Assembly (NCBI GenBank): GCA_964510315.1
Contig: CAZEAP010000020.1
Span: 1-64,000 of the forward strand
Reading direction: 5' to 3'
Length of the DNA stretch: 64,000 nt
Source: CAZEAP01 sp964510315
GTDB lineage: Bacteria > Planctomycetota > Brocadiia > SM23-32
The stretch's first letter is position 1; each line of letters starts with the position of its first letter. The position numbers and the translations under genes are program-made. Positions 50,558-58,762 of the stretch are shown here, one piece after another. The notes below the pieces were generated by a model. That model worked only from the letters and a program-made list of their open reading frames with translations. It searched no databases and was not told where the DNA came from.

Positions 50558-51883
50558 TTACTGGGATCCGCTGGCCCCTGCGGTCACGTAAGTGGAGGCG
50601 GGGCAGCCCTGGCTGAGTGCCAGGCGTCCGCCCGGCAGGGCGACCGGGCTGCAGCCGCAGACGTAGGAGCCCGGTTCCTGGCCCAGCTCCTCGGCCAGCT
50701 CCTCCCACATCTCCCGGGACTCGGTGCTGATGTATATCGGCAGCTCCTCGTCCCATCGCCTCACCTCCCGGATGAAGAAGCGGTAGACCTCCGCCCGCAC
50801 CTCCTCCGGGAACGGGCCGGTCCGCACGCCCTCCAGGCGCCCGGCGGCCTCACGGGCGGCTTCCACGTATTCGGGATCCAGCAGGTCCAGGTCGATTTTG
50901 TCGGCGAGCCCGTCGAAATCCATCCACATCAGCACGCAGAACCCCATCGATTCGGGTTGGGACCGGGTCAGGGCGTCTTCGATGACGGCGGCGTATTCCT
51001 CCCGCCAGTTACGGACGGGGATGATGGGTTTGAACTTGTAGCGCACGGGTACGCCCATCTCCCCGCACCGACGCCCGGCGTCAACGCGTCCTCGCGCGGA
51101 ACCGGCCCCGCGCTCTACCTGCCGCGCGACCGCGTCACAGGTCAGGCTCCACACGCCGATCAGCCGGTCGCGGTGGGGCAGGTCGGCGATCCAGTCCACG
51201 TTGTCGCCGGCCGTGTGGAAGTAGCCGTATCGCCCCTCGTATTCGGAGAGCTTCCGGGTGAACAGGTCGAACAGGCCGGTCTCGGGCTCGAAGCAGATCA
51301 GGTCCGAACCCCATCCGATCATGCGGAAGCATCGCTGCCAGGGGTGCTTCTCGATGGTCGGTGCGACGACCTGGTCAACGTACTCCTCGAGGTTTACCCC
51401 GACGGCGATGAACCGCCCGCCTTTGCCTTCGCCGCAGTACTGGCATTCGTGCGGGCAGCCCCGCATGGCGCCGAAGTCGTGGGTCGTCCAGCAGACCTGG
51501 TCCTTCGAGGCGTCCCGCTCCGGAGGGTGGGTTACGCGGGTAAGGTTGAACCGGCCGAGAAGCTTCGCAACTACCGACCGGGGCGTGCCCTCCGGACAAC
51601 GTTCGAGTATTGGTTCCAGCGGCTGCGCCTCCTCGGACAGTTCGATGGTGGTGAAGACCAGCGGGCGGGTCCAGGCCGGCGGAACGTCCGCCGGAGGCTC
51701 CTCGGGCGGCCAGGCGGACTGAAGCTCTGCGGCGACGTCCGGCAGGTTCTCCTCGGTTACCCAGACGACGTCGCCGGGGGAGCGACCGATGCCTTCCATA
51801 ATGCGCTCCATCCGTTCCGTGCACGCAGCATTTGCCTGCGTCTCTTGCAGCGCGTAGACGGCGAGGGGTTTCAGATCGTACAT
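50558..51883 (-). CDS. Spore photoproduct lyase-like radical SAM protein
   Basis: A 441-residue protein with a radical SAM cluster motif Cx3Cx2C in AMRGCPHECQYCGEGKGG at about residues 140-150, and a general resemblance to the spore photoproduct lyase family in length and layout. An N-terminal region of about 130 residues (starting MYDLKPLAVYALQET) precedes the cluster, and the barrel contains DRLIGVWSLTCDAVAR and YKFKPIIPVRNWREEYAAV. It precedes the dehydratase gene on the same strand by 22 bases, so it may be co-transcribed. Repair of DNA photoproducts is only one possibility; the partner gene suggests otherwise. Confidence 0.65.
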   Translation of the reverse strand: MYDLKPLAVYALQETQANAACTERMERIMEGIGRSPGDVVWVTEENLPDVAAELQSAWPPEEPPADVPPAWTRPLVFTTIELSEEAQPLEPILERCPEGTPRSVVAKLLGRFNLTRVTHPPERDASKDQVCWTTHDFGAMRGCPHECQYCGEGKGGRFIAVGVNLEEYVDQVVAPTIEKHPWQRCFRMIGWGSDLICFEPETGLFDLFTRKLSEYEGRYGYFHTAGDNVDWIADLPHRDRLIGVWSLTCDAVARQVERGAGSARGRVDAGRRCGEMGVPVRYKFKPIIPVRNWREEYAAVIEDALTRSQPESMGFCVLMWMDFDGLADKIDLDLLDPEYVEAAREAAGRLEGVRTGPFPEEVRAEVYRFFIREVRRWDEELPIYISTESREMWEELAEELGQEPGSYVCGCSPVALPGGRLALSQGCPASTYVTAGASGSQ

Positions 51884-52046
51884 TTCAGGACTTTCCCGTG
51901 CTTCCTGATGATTGCAGACGCCCTCATGCTATCCCCAATGGGCGTCCCGCACAACAGGGACCCCGCATTGACGCCGGGCCGGCGTGCCACTATCGTGTGA
52001 ACAGGTAGCGATGGCAAGTGAGGACGATTCGGAGGAACGAGCAAGG

Positions 52047-52397
52047 ATGAGAGAATCCGGCGCCGAAGAACTGAGGGAGGGCATCCAACCGGGATGCGCT
52101 TATCGGCTGGAAGACCTGGTGCAGACTGCCGTCGGCTCCATCGTGAGCCGCACCGTGCTGGATGAGGACGATGCCAGGCTGACGTTCTTCGCCTTCGACA
52201 AGGGGCAGCAACTCAGCCAGCACACGGTTCCTTACGATGCTTACGCCATCATCCTGGAGGGAGAGGCGGAGCTGACCATCGGAGGGGAGACGGTCCTGGC
52301 CGACGGGGGCCAGATGGTGCTGATGCCCGCCGGGGTTCCCCATGCGGTGCGGGCCCCGGAGCCCTTCAAGATGATGCTGGTCATGCTCCGGGCCTGA
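52047..52397 (+). CDS. Small single-domain cupin
   Basis: A 116-residue cytoplasmic cupin. The conserved barrel motifs are FAFDKGQQLSQHTVPYDAYA with the first metal-type His, then ILEGEAELTIGGE and the second half DGGQMVLMPAGVPHAVRAPE with a His. Such small cupins bind metals or small ligands and are often of unknown role. ATG 52047 is chosen because GGAGGA lies 10 bases upstream; an ATG at 52011 and a GTG at 51984 are in frame but have poorer sites. It converges on the gluconolactonase gene. Confidence 0.82.
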   Translation: MRESGAEELREGIQPGCAYRLEDLVQTAVGSIVSRTVLDEDDARLTFFAFDKGQQLSQHTVPYDAYAIILEGEAELTIGGETVLADGGQMVLMPAGVPHAVRAPEPFKMMLVMLRA

Positions 52398-52416
52398 CGG
52401 GGAACGGCCGACGCGG

Positions 52417-53331
52417 CTACTGCCCGCTCCCGCCGAACCGCCGTACGAACACCGCTCCGGGATGCTCCATCTCCACGCGATAGACGGAGTTGCGAGCCGT
52501 CACGTAGAGCGCCTGTCCTTGGTCGCCGAAGGCCAGGTTGGCCGGCCGCTCCGGCACTTCGACGGTCTCCAGATGCTCTCCCTCGGGACTGATCACCCAG
52601 ACGCCGCCCACCCCGGCGATGAGGACGTTCCCTGCCGTGTCCACCTTCAGGCCGTCGGGCCGCAACTCCTCCGGCGGCTCGACCTGGAAGAAGACGTTCC
52701 CTTCGCCCAGGCTTCCGTCCGGGTTGACCTCGAAGGCGCGGAGGTGGTCCCTGTTGGTGTCGGCGACGTAGAGCACGGATTCATCGGGGGAGAAGGCCAG
52801 CCCGTTGGGCCGGTCGAAGTCTTTCAGAAGGAGCTGCAGTTCCCCGTCCGGAGCGATCCGGTAGACGCCCTGGAACTCCAGCTCCCGCTCGTCGCGTTTG
52901 ACTCCGTAGGGCGGATCGGTGAAGTAGATTGAGCCGTCGCTCCGGACGACGACGTCGTTGGGGCTGTTCAGCCGCTTCCCTTCGTAGTGGGTGGCCAGAG
53001 CGCCCACGGTGCCGTCCTTTTCGGTCCGGGAGACCCGTCGGTTGCCGTGCTCGCAGGCGATCAGCCGCCCCTCCCGATCGAAGGTAAGGCCATTGGAGTG
53101 GCCGCTGGGCTTCCGGAACACCTCCGCCTCCCCATCGGAGAGCCGGTAGATGGTGTTGGCCGGTATGTCGCTGAAGATCAGGTAGCCGTCCGGATGCCAC
53201 ATGGGGCCTTCCGTAAAGCGGAAGCCGGTAGCGGTCCGGGTGGTGGTCGCCGGTTCGCGGCCCTCGGCGAAACCGGACACGGTACCGACCAGCACGCACG
53301 TCAGAAAGAGCACGCCTGCCAAAAAGTTCAT
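52417..53331 (-). CDS. Exported SMP-30/gluconolactonase-like protein
   Basis: A 304-residue six-bladed beta-propeller of the SMP-30/gluconolactonase family, which opens sugar lactones. A signal peptide (MNFLAGVLFLTCVLVGTVSG) sends it out of the cytoplasm. Family motifs are FTEGPMWHPDGYLIFSDI (with the metal-binding Glu), GHSNGLTFDREGRLI, LNSPNDVVVRSDGSIYFTDP with the metal-binding Asn, and DRPNGLAFSPDESVLYVADT. Good site GGAAAGGAAG before ATG 53331. It lies 29 bases after the SDR gene in one operon, so the two together would take gluconolactone to gluconate and on to 5-ketogluconate. Confidence 0.9.
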   Translation of the reverse strand: MNFLAGVLFLTCVLVGTVSGFAEGREPATTTRTATGFRFTEGPMWHPDGYLIFSDIPANTIYRLSDGEAEVFRKPSGHSNGLTFDREGRLIACEHGNRRVSRTEKDGTVGALATHYEGKRLNSPNDVVVRSDGSIYFTDPPYGVKRDERELEFQGVYRIAPDGELQLLLKDFDRPNGLAFSPDESVLYVADTNRDHLRAFEVNPDGSLGEGNVFFQVEPPEELRPDGLKVDTAGNVLIAGVGGVWVISPEGEHLETVEVPERPANLAFGDQGQALYVTARNSVYRVEMEHPGAVFVRRFGGSGQ

Positions 53332-53360
53332 CGGACTTCCTTTCCTGTCGTCCGGCGAAA

Positions 53361-54122
53361 TCACAGGGCTGCCAGCCAGCCGCCGTCCACGTAGATGATC
53401 TGTCCGTTCACGAAAGAGGAGGCGTCGGAGGCCAGGAACACGGCGGCGCCGACCAGCTCTTCGGGGTTGCCCCAGCGCTCGGCGGGGGTGCTGCCGCGCA
53501 CCCACTGGTCCCACTCCGGGTCTTCGGCCATGTGGCGGGTCATGTCGCTCAGGAAATATCCGGGCCCGATGCCGTTGACCTGAATGTTGCGATCTCCCCA
53601 TTCCACGGCGAGAGCCCTGGTGAACATCTTGACCGCCCCTTTACTGGCGGCGTAGGGTGCGGTTGTGGGACGGCCGCCTTCGCTCATCAGCGAGCAGATG
53701 TTGATGATTTTCCCCCGTTCCCTTGCCACCATCCGGCGTCCCACCGCGCGGGAGACGTAGAAAACGCCGTCCAGGTTGACGGCCATCAGTTCCCGCCAGC
53801 GGTCGCTCTCGAACTCCTCCAGCGGCCCGCGCAGGTTCGTTCCCGCGTTGTTGACCAGGATGTCGATGGGCGCGAGGTCGGATTCTACCCGCTCGACGGC
53901 TTCCTCCACGGCGTCTTCGTCGGTGACGTCGAAGGGGCTGACGTGGACGTGGATGCCCTCCTCCCGAAGTTCCTCGGCGGCCGCCCGCAGCTTCTCGGGA
54001 TGCCGGGCGTTCAGGACCACCGCGGCCCCTGCCCGTCCCAGCCCGCGCGCGAACACAAGGCCCAGCCCCCGGGAGGAACCGGTCACCAGCGCCGTCTTGC
54101 CGGTCAGATCGAAAAGGTCCAT
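53361..54122 (-). CDS. Gluconate 5-dehydrogenase-like SDR oxidoreductase
   Basis: A 253-residue short-chain dehydrogenase/reductase. It has the NAD(P) motif ALVTGSSRGLGLVFARGL, the NNAGTN block, the catalytic Ser in INICSLMSEGG and Tyr-Lys in YAASKGAVKM. The C-terminal run VNGIGPGYFLSDMT, TPAERWGNPEELVGAAVFLA and FVNGQIIYVDGG matches gluconate 5-dehydrogenase/5-keto-gluconate reductase (IdnO/Gno) particularly well. ATG 54122 is preferred to the longer frame because GGGAGG precedes it and MDLFDLTGKTALVTG is the normal start. It is first in the operon with the gluconolactonase. Confidence 0.9.
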   Translation of the reverse strand: MDLFDLTGKTALVTGSSRGLGLVFARGLGRAGAAVVLNARHPEKLRAAAEELREEGIHVHVSPFDVTDEDAVEEAVERVESDLAPIDILVNNAGTNLRGPLEEFESDRWRELMAVNLDGVFYVSRAVGRRMVARERGKIINICSLMSEGGRPTTAPYAASKGAVKMFTRALAVEWGDRNIQVNGIGPGYFLSDMTRHMAEDPEWDQWVRGSTPAERWGNPEELVGAAVFLASDASSFVNGQIIYVDGGWLAAL

Positions 54123-54297
54123 CGGGACGCCTCCCGCCTCTTGCTCCTTGCTGGCGCCCGACATTATACCCGCCGCACGCCGGATGGAAAACGCAGGGCT
54201 TATCCCGCGCCGAATTCCCTGTGCTTGCCCCGCGGCGACGGCCCGGGTAGTGTGAGTTCGGTGCGAGGCCAAGGCTGGGAATGAAGTGGAGGGAGCA

Positions 54298-56229
54298 ATG
54301 CGAGCCGTCTTTGCCGTCTTTCTTGCCTTTTGCCTTGTGGGGACTGCCTTCGCCGCGACCGAAGCCCGTCTGCAGCTTGCCGCCGAGAAAGACCTCTACA
54401 GCCCTTTGGACGAAGTAGAACTTCGGGGCAACGCGCCGGAGGGGGCACGCGTGGAGTTCCGCGACGGAGCGGGCCGGGTCTGCGGTCGGCGTTCCGTCGG
54501 CGGGAGGTTTGAGCTGAGCCTGACCGCGGGCGGCGCACCCGGGGAGTGTGCCGTGGCCCTCGTGGGTCCGGAAGGCAGCACGTTGGCGAAGGCCCCGCTT
54601 CGGCTGGAAGCCGCGACGGACGTCCGCTGTCGGACCGGCGGCTCCGGTGAGATGTGGCGCCGCCTCCGGAAGATGGTCGGCCGCACCCGACGCCATCGAA
54701 AGGTTGAAGGGAAGCGCATCGTCCTCTACGTCCCGTGGCTCCGCGACGAGACCCACGTGATGAAGGCCTACAAATACTGGGAGGAGCGGCCGGGCGAACT
54801 TCACGCCCACTTCCTGGACATTCAACCACCCTCCGGGCTCATCTACGATTACGTCACCTCCTACGATGGCGCGCTGGAGCGGGCGGAGGTCTTCGAGCCG
54901 CGCTACTCGCGCCTCAACCAGAGCCTGGGCATCGGCTACAACCGCCTGCCCGTCGAAGCCGACGTGGAGTATCTCGCCGTGGAAGGGGTTTACACCGCCT
55001 GGCAGGCCCGCGGCGACGACCGATGGATGGCCCGTCAACTGCCCGCCCTGGAGCGGGCCCTCCAATACAGCATGACCGACCCCCTGCGGTGGAGCGAGGA
55101 GCACGAACTGGTCAAGCGCGCCTATACCATCGACACGTGGGACTTCAAGTTCTTCGGCTTCGACCGCCACATGATCCGCACCGCCCACGATGTACATGAG
55201 TACGTGTTCAACATCCATCCGGACACGCCCATGTGCATCATGCACGGCGACAACAGCGGTATGTACCAGGCCTGCCGGCAGATGGCGCGCATGTTCGACG
55301 CCCTGGGCAACGAGGAGAAGCGGGGGGAGTACCGCCGTCTGGCCCGCCATTTCCGAGACACCACAAGCCGGGTCTGCTGGAACGGGCGCTACTACGACCA
55401 CTGGGTTCCGGTGACCCCGCTGGGCATGGACCAGGGCGGGATTGACGGCTCCAAGGTGCTCAGCCTCTCGAACCCCTACGACATCAACCGCGGGCTGCCC
55501 GACCAGGAGCAGGCGGCCGGCATAATCCGCGAATACATGCGCCTGCGGAAGGAACTGGAGGACACGCACTTCGCCGAATGGGTCTCGGTCTATCCCTATT
55601 GGCCGAAGGGCTTCTCGGGCATTGAGCCGGGCACCTACGTGAACGGGGGCATTATCACCATCGTCGCCGGGGAGCTGGCCAAGGCGGCCTTCCATCACGG
55701 CTTCGAGGCCTACGGCGCCGACATTCTGGAGCGCGTGCGCGGGCTGATGGAGAAACACGGCGGCCGCCTTCCCTGCGCCTACCGGCCTTCGGGGGAGGTC
55801 TCCCGGGGCATCCCGGACAACTGGGGGCAGGCGGCGGTGATGTCGGCGATCATGGAGGGGCTGTGCGGTCTGCGGGATGAATCCACCGCGTTCCGTCATG
55901 CCCGCATCGAGCCGCGCTGGGTCGCCGCCGGGGTGGGCGAGGCCGAAGTCACCGCAAGCTACGGGGCCTCGGGCGGTTACGTCGCCTACGATTACGCTCA
56001 CGACCCCGAAGAGCGCGGTATGGGCCTGAGGGCCACCGGCAGCGGCGAGCGGCTCCGGTTCCACGTCCTCCTGCCGAAGGGGACCGAGCCGGAGAGCGTG
56101 AGGGTGGGCGGCTCGGCAGTGGAGTTCAGTAGAACCCGCGTGGAGGAGAGCCCTTACGTGGACTTCTCCCTGGAGGCGTCGGGGCCGCACGCGGTGGAGA
56201 TCGCCTACGCCTCCTCGCCGCAGCAGTGA
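54298..56229 (+). CDS. Exported six-hairpin (alpha/alpha)6-barrel glycosidase-like protein
   Basis: A 643-residue exported protein. Residues 1-20 are a signal peptide (MRAVFAVFLAFCLVGTAFAA). Residues about 25-105 form a beta domain, residues about 120-540 an (alpha/alpha)6 barrel with YNRLPVEADVEYLAVEG, TIDTWDFKFFGFDRHM, CIMHGDNSGMYQACRQMARM and ISRG-type GIPDNWGQAAVMSAIMEGLCG, and the rest a beta-sandwich. This layout is that of six-hairpin glycosidases. I cannot name the GH family or catalytic acids with confidence. GGAGG precedes ATG 54298. It converges on a heparinase-like gene, so both may act on polysaccharides. Confidence 0.75.
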   Translation: MRAVFAVFLAFCLVGTAFAATEARLQLAAEKDLYSPLDEVELRGNAPEGARVEFRDGAGRVCGRRSVGGRFELSLTAGGAPGECAVALVGPEGSTLAKAPLRLEAATDVRCRTGGSGEMWRRLRKMVGRTRRHRKVEGKRIVLYVPWLRDETHVMKAYKYWEERPGELHAHFLDIQPPSGLIYDYVTSYDGALERAEVFEPRYSRLNQSLGIGYNRLPVEADVEYLAVEGVYTAWQARGDDRWMARQLPALERALQYSMTDPLRWSEEHELVKRAYTIDTWDFKFFGFDRHMIRTAHDVHEYVFNIHPDTPMCIMHGDNSGMYQACRQMARMFDALGNEEKRGEYRRLARHFRDTTSRVCWNGRYYDHWVPVTPLGMDQGGIDGSKVLSLSNPYDINRGLPDQEQAAGIIREYMRLRKELEDTHFAEWVSVYPYWPKGFSGIEPGTYVNGGIITIVAGELAKAAFHHGFEAYGADILERVRGLMEKHGGRLPCAYRPSGEVSRGIPDNWGQAAVMSAIMEGLCGLRDESTAFRHARIEPRWVAAGVGEAEVTASYGASGGYVAYDYAHDPEERGMGLRATGSGERLRFHVLLPKGTEPESVRVGGSAVEFSRTRVEESPYVDFSLEASGPHAVEIAYASSPQQ

Positions 56230-56245
56230 CGGCCCCGGATCCGGC

Positions 56246-58087
56246 TCAGGCGACCGGCCGGAAGGCGAGCGTCACTTCCGCCCGCGCGGGCGCACCTTTG
56301 AGGCTGAGGGTGCAGCGTGACAGCTCCGGCCCGAAACGCCGGGCAAGCCGCTTTTCCCCATGCTCGACCGCCTCGATCTCGGCTTCCAGCAGGTCGGGGT
56401 CGAACTCAACTTCCAGGGAAGCCTCGTCCGTGTTTGCCGTCATCCGGCCCGGGGTTTCCCGCTCGAACCGGCCCTCCGTGTAGAGCGGCAGTGAGTAGCT
56501 GCGCTCCTCGCCTGAGAACTCGACCTCGTCGGTCAATATGATTTCACCGTCGCCCGAGCGGTCGAGGGTGACGCGGCGCTTCAGGGAGCGCAGTCCGGCA
56601 TCGGCAGGGTAGGCTTCTTTGAGTTCCATGCTGACGCCGACGCGGTCGTCGGATTCGATGCGCCGGAACTCGGTGGCCCGCTGCTCGGCACCGTACGGCT
56701 GCTCGCACCCGTTGACGAGCGGCACGTTGTGGCCACGGGAGTTGTTGGCCAGGTAGTCGTAGCGGTTCGGACCGAAGTTGTCTTCCGTGTAGTCCCGGCT
56801 GCCGAGGTCGCAGATCAGCGACCGTCCCCGCCAGTGAACGATGAAGTTGCCCACGTCGTTGTGGTTGTGGTGCTCCCCGTTGTGGCCTCCCTTGACGGCC
56901 AGGGCGAGCTGTTGGCCTGCGCGCATCCGGTGACGCGCCGTCAGCACCATCAGGTCGGGGAGGAAGGCCTCGGCGGGGGGCTCGAAAGACGCTGGCTCCG
57001 GCGCCAGGAAGACGTCCAGGACGGTTCCCCGGACGTGCACCTCCGCCAGGTCGCGGGCCGTCAGGGCGGCCGTGCGGGACGCATCGCACTCCCGGGCAGC
57101 CCAGGCGACGGGGCCGCTGGCGAAGCGGGTGCGATGACCGCAGTCGGCGAAGTTGACCACCTGGGAGTCCGAAAGGATGACCTTCGGGGGATAGGCCAGA
57201 ACCCGGGGCACCAGCGGATCGGCCAGGAGGTCGATTGCCCCGCCGGTGGCGCGGCGGGCCAGGTAGCTCATCCGGCAGAAGTGGCTGATCCCGTAGCGCC
57301 AGTAACCCGGTCCCTCAGAGCAGCCGCCGTCCTCGGCGAAGCCGCTCAGGAAGGCCTGCGCGGAACGGAGCCCTTTGTGGAGGGCGCGGGCCTTTGTGGA
57401 AGCGTCGAAGTCGCCAAACAGCGCCGCCGACACCACGCCGTCCGTGCAGACGGCGTTCCAGTTGAAGTTGCGCGTTTCCCAGAAGAACTCCCGACTGAGG
57501 TAGGGCTCGACCGACCGCCTTGCCAGCTCCATCTGGATGCGCTTCGGCCACATGGGGCTGATCTCCTCCATCCGGTCCCGCAGCAGGAAGAGCATCTCGG
57601 CAAGCGCGCCGGCCACGCTCGCGGCGCGGAGGTCGATGTCGGGTACGGCGGGGTCGGGCAGGACTTCATCGGCACCGTGACGCAGGTGGGCCGGCATCAC
57701 CCAGGACGTCTCCTCCGCCACGGCCCAGGACAGATCGAGCAGGGCGTCCAGGAAACGATCCTCGTGAGCGAGGCATTCGACGGCCGTCAGGAGCACCAGG
57801 TTGAACAGGCGGCCACGCGCCGACTGGCCGTAAGCGTCTCTCCGGCCGGTCCGGAAGAAATCCAGGTAGTCGGTCGCCCGGATGACCTCGAGGGGGGCGG
57901 AAGCGATCTCCTCGGCCCGATCCCGCAGCGCGGGCAGCCGGTCGGCCACCCACGGCCTCTCGGCGACCCGGCCCCAGGCTTCCGCGTCGCTCGCGGGGGG
58001 CATCGGGCGAAAGTCGGCGACGAGTACCTCCTCAATCTGTCCGGCGTCCGGAACTTCTCCGTCCACAGTGACGGGATAGCGCGCCAT
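56246..58087 (-). CDS. Heparinase II/III-like polysaccharide lyase
   Basis: A 613-residue protein with an N-terminal (alpha/alpha) toroid (about 40-370, including FNWNAVCTDGVVSAALFGDF and GCSEGPGYWRYGISHF, with the Asn-Tyr type active-site region) and a C-terminal heparinase II/III beta domain. The latter has the signature KGGHNGEHHNHNDVGNFIV and RSLICDLGSRDYTEDNF. The family cleaves uronic-acid polysaccharides such as heparin, alginate or oligo-alginate by elimination. No signal peptide is evident, suggesting intracellular oligomer breakdown. AAGGAGA precedes ATG 58087. The products would be unsaturated uronic acids, in line with the sugar-acid genes nearby. Confidence 0.88.
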   Translation of the reverse strand: MARYPVTVDGEVPDAGQIEEVLVADFRPMPPASDAEAWGRVAERPWVADRLPALRDRAEEIASAPLEVIRATDYLDFFRTGRRDAYGQSARGRLFNLVLLTAVECLAHEDRFLDALLDLSWAVAEETSWVMPAHLRHGADEVLPDPAVPDIDLRAASVAGALAEMLFLLRDRMEEISPMWPKRIQMELARRSVEPYLSREFFWETRNFNWNAVCTDGVVSAALFGDFDASTKARALHKGLRSAQAFLSGFAEDGGCSEGPGYWRYGISHFCRMSYLARRATGGAIDLLADPLVPRVLAYPPKVILSDSQVVNFADCGHRTRFASGPVAWAARECDASRTAALTARDLAEVHVRGTVLDVFLAPEPASFEPPAEAFLPDLMVLTARHRMRAGQQLALAVKGGHNGEHHNHNDVGNFIVHWRGRSLICDLGSRDYTEDNFGPNRYDYLANNSRGHNVPLVNGCEQPYGAEQRATEFRRIESDDRVGVSMELKEAYPADAGLRSLKRRVTLDRSGDGEIILTDEVEFSGEERSYSLPLYTEGRFERETPGRMTANTDEASLEVEFDPDLLEAEIEAVEHGEKRLARRFGPELSRCTLSLKGAPARAEVTLAFRPVA

Positions 58088-58181
58088 CGCGGTTTCTCCT
58101 TCCAGGGGGTAAGTGTCGCGGCTTAGTGGACCGGGGCGCCTTTTGCAAGGCGGCGGGGCGATTTCTCCCATCTGGCTTTCT

Positions 58182-58187
58182 TATAAT
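58182..58187 (+). promoter_or_regulatory. -10 box of the half-size permease gene
   Basis: A perfect TATAAT 42 bases before the ATG. The -35 position (around 58159-58165, GATTTC) is poor, so the promoter call rests on the -10 box. Confidence 0.45.
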
Positions 58188-58228
58188 GCCGTTTCTCGGC
58201 GAAGCGGATTCACGGGGAGGGACGGCCC

Positions 58229-58741
58229 ATGAAGGCGAATATTGTCATCATGTCGGCGATGGCCGCTGTGCTCCTGGCCGCCGCGTTATACTTCAAAGGT
58301 GCTTCAGGCGCGGGGGAGGGCCTGAAGGCGGGCTTCCGGACGCTGTGGCGCATCTGGCCGCTGCTTCTCCTGGCGTTGGCGGTCGCGGGGTTCATACAGG
58401 TGCTGGTGCCTCGCGACGTGGTGGCGGATTACCTGGGGGTGGCGCGGCCGTATCGGGGCATCCTCATCGCGTGGTTGATCGGCGCGGTCATCCCGGGTGC
58501 TCCCTACGTAATTCTGCCGCTGGCAACGGTTCTGCTGAGCCGGGGAGCGGGCATCGGGGCGGCGGCGACGCTGGTGCTCTCCGCGTCGCTGGTCGGGATG
58601 ACCCGAATACCCTACGAGGTGGCCTTCGTGGGATGGCAGTTCTCGGTGCTTCGAGTGGCCGCCTGTGCGCTGCTCGCCCCGCTGGCCGGCGTGCTTGTCC
58701 ACCTGCTCAATGCGGCGGTGAGCTTCTATCCTGTGGGCTGA
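58229..58741 (+). CDS. Half-size YraQ/ArsP-type permease
   Basis: A 170-residue protein with about five membrane helices. It starts with a membrane helix (about 5-22), then GFRTLWRIWPLLLLALAVAGF, a glycine-rich signature GAVIPGAPYVILPLATVLLS, and AATLVLSASLVGMTRIPYEV. These resemble one repeat unit of the permease family DUF318 (YraQ, ArsP), which usually has two such halves in about 300-350 residues. As a half-size protein it might work as a dimer. It stands alone; a substrate cannot be named. GGGAGGGA precedes the ATG. Confidence 0.7.
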   Translation: MKANIVIMSAMAAVLLAAALYFKGASGAGEGLKAGFRTLWRIWPLLLLALAVAGFIQVLVPRDVVADYLGVARPYRGILIAWLIGAVIPGAPYVILPLATVLLSRGAGIGAAATLVLSASLVGMTRIPYEVAFVGWQFSVLRVAACALLAPLAGVLVHLLNAAVSFYPVG

Positions 58742-58762
58742 GCGTCGGCTCGGCCTCCGGCC

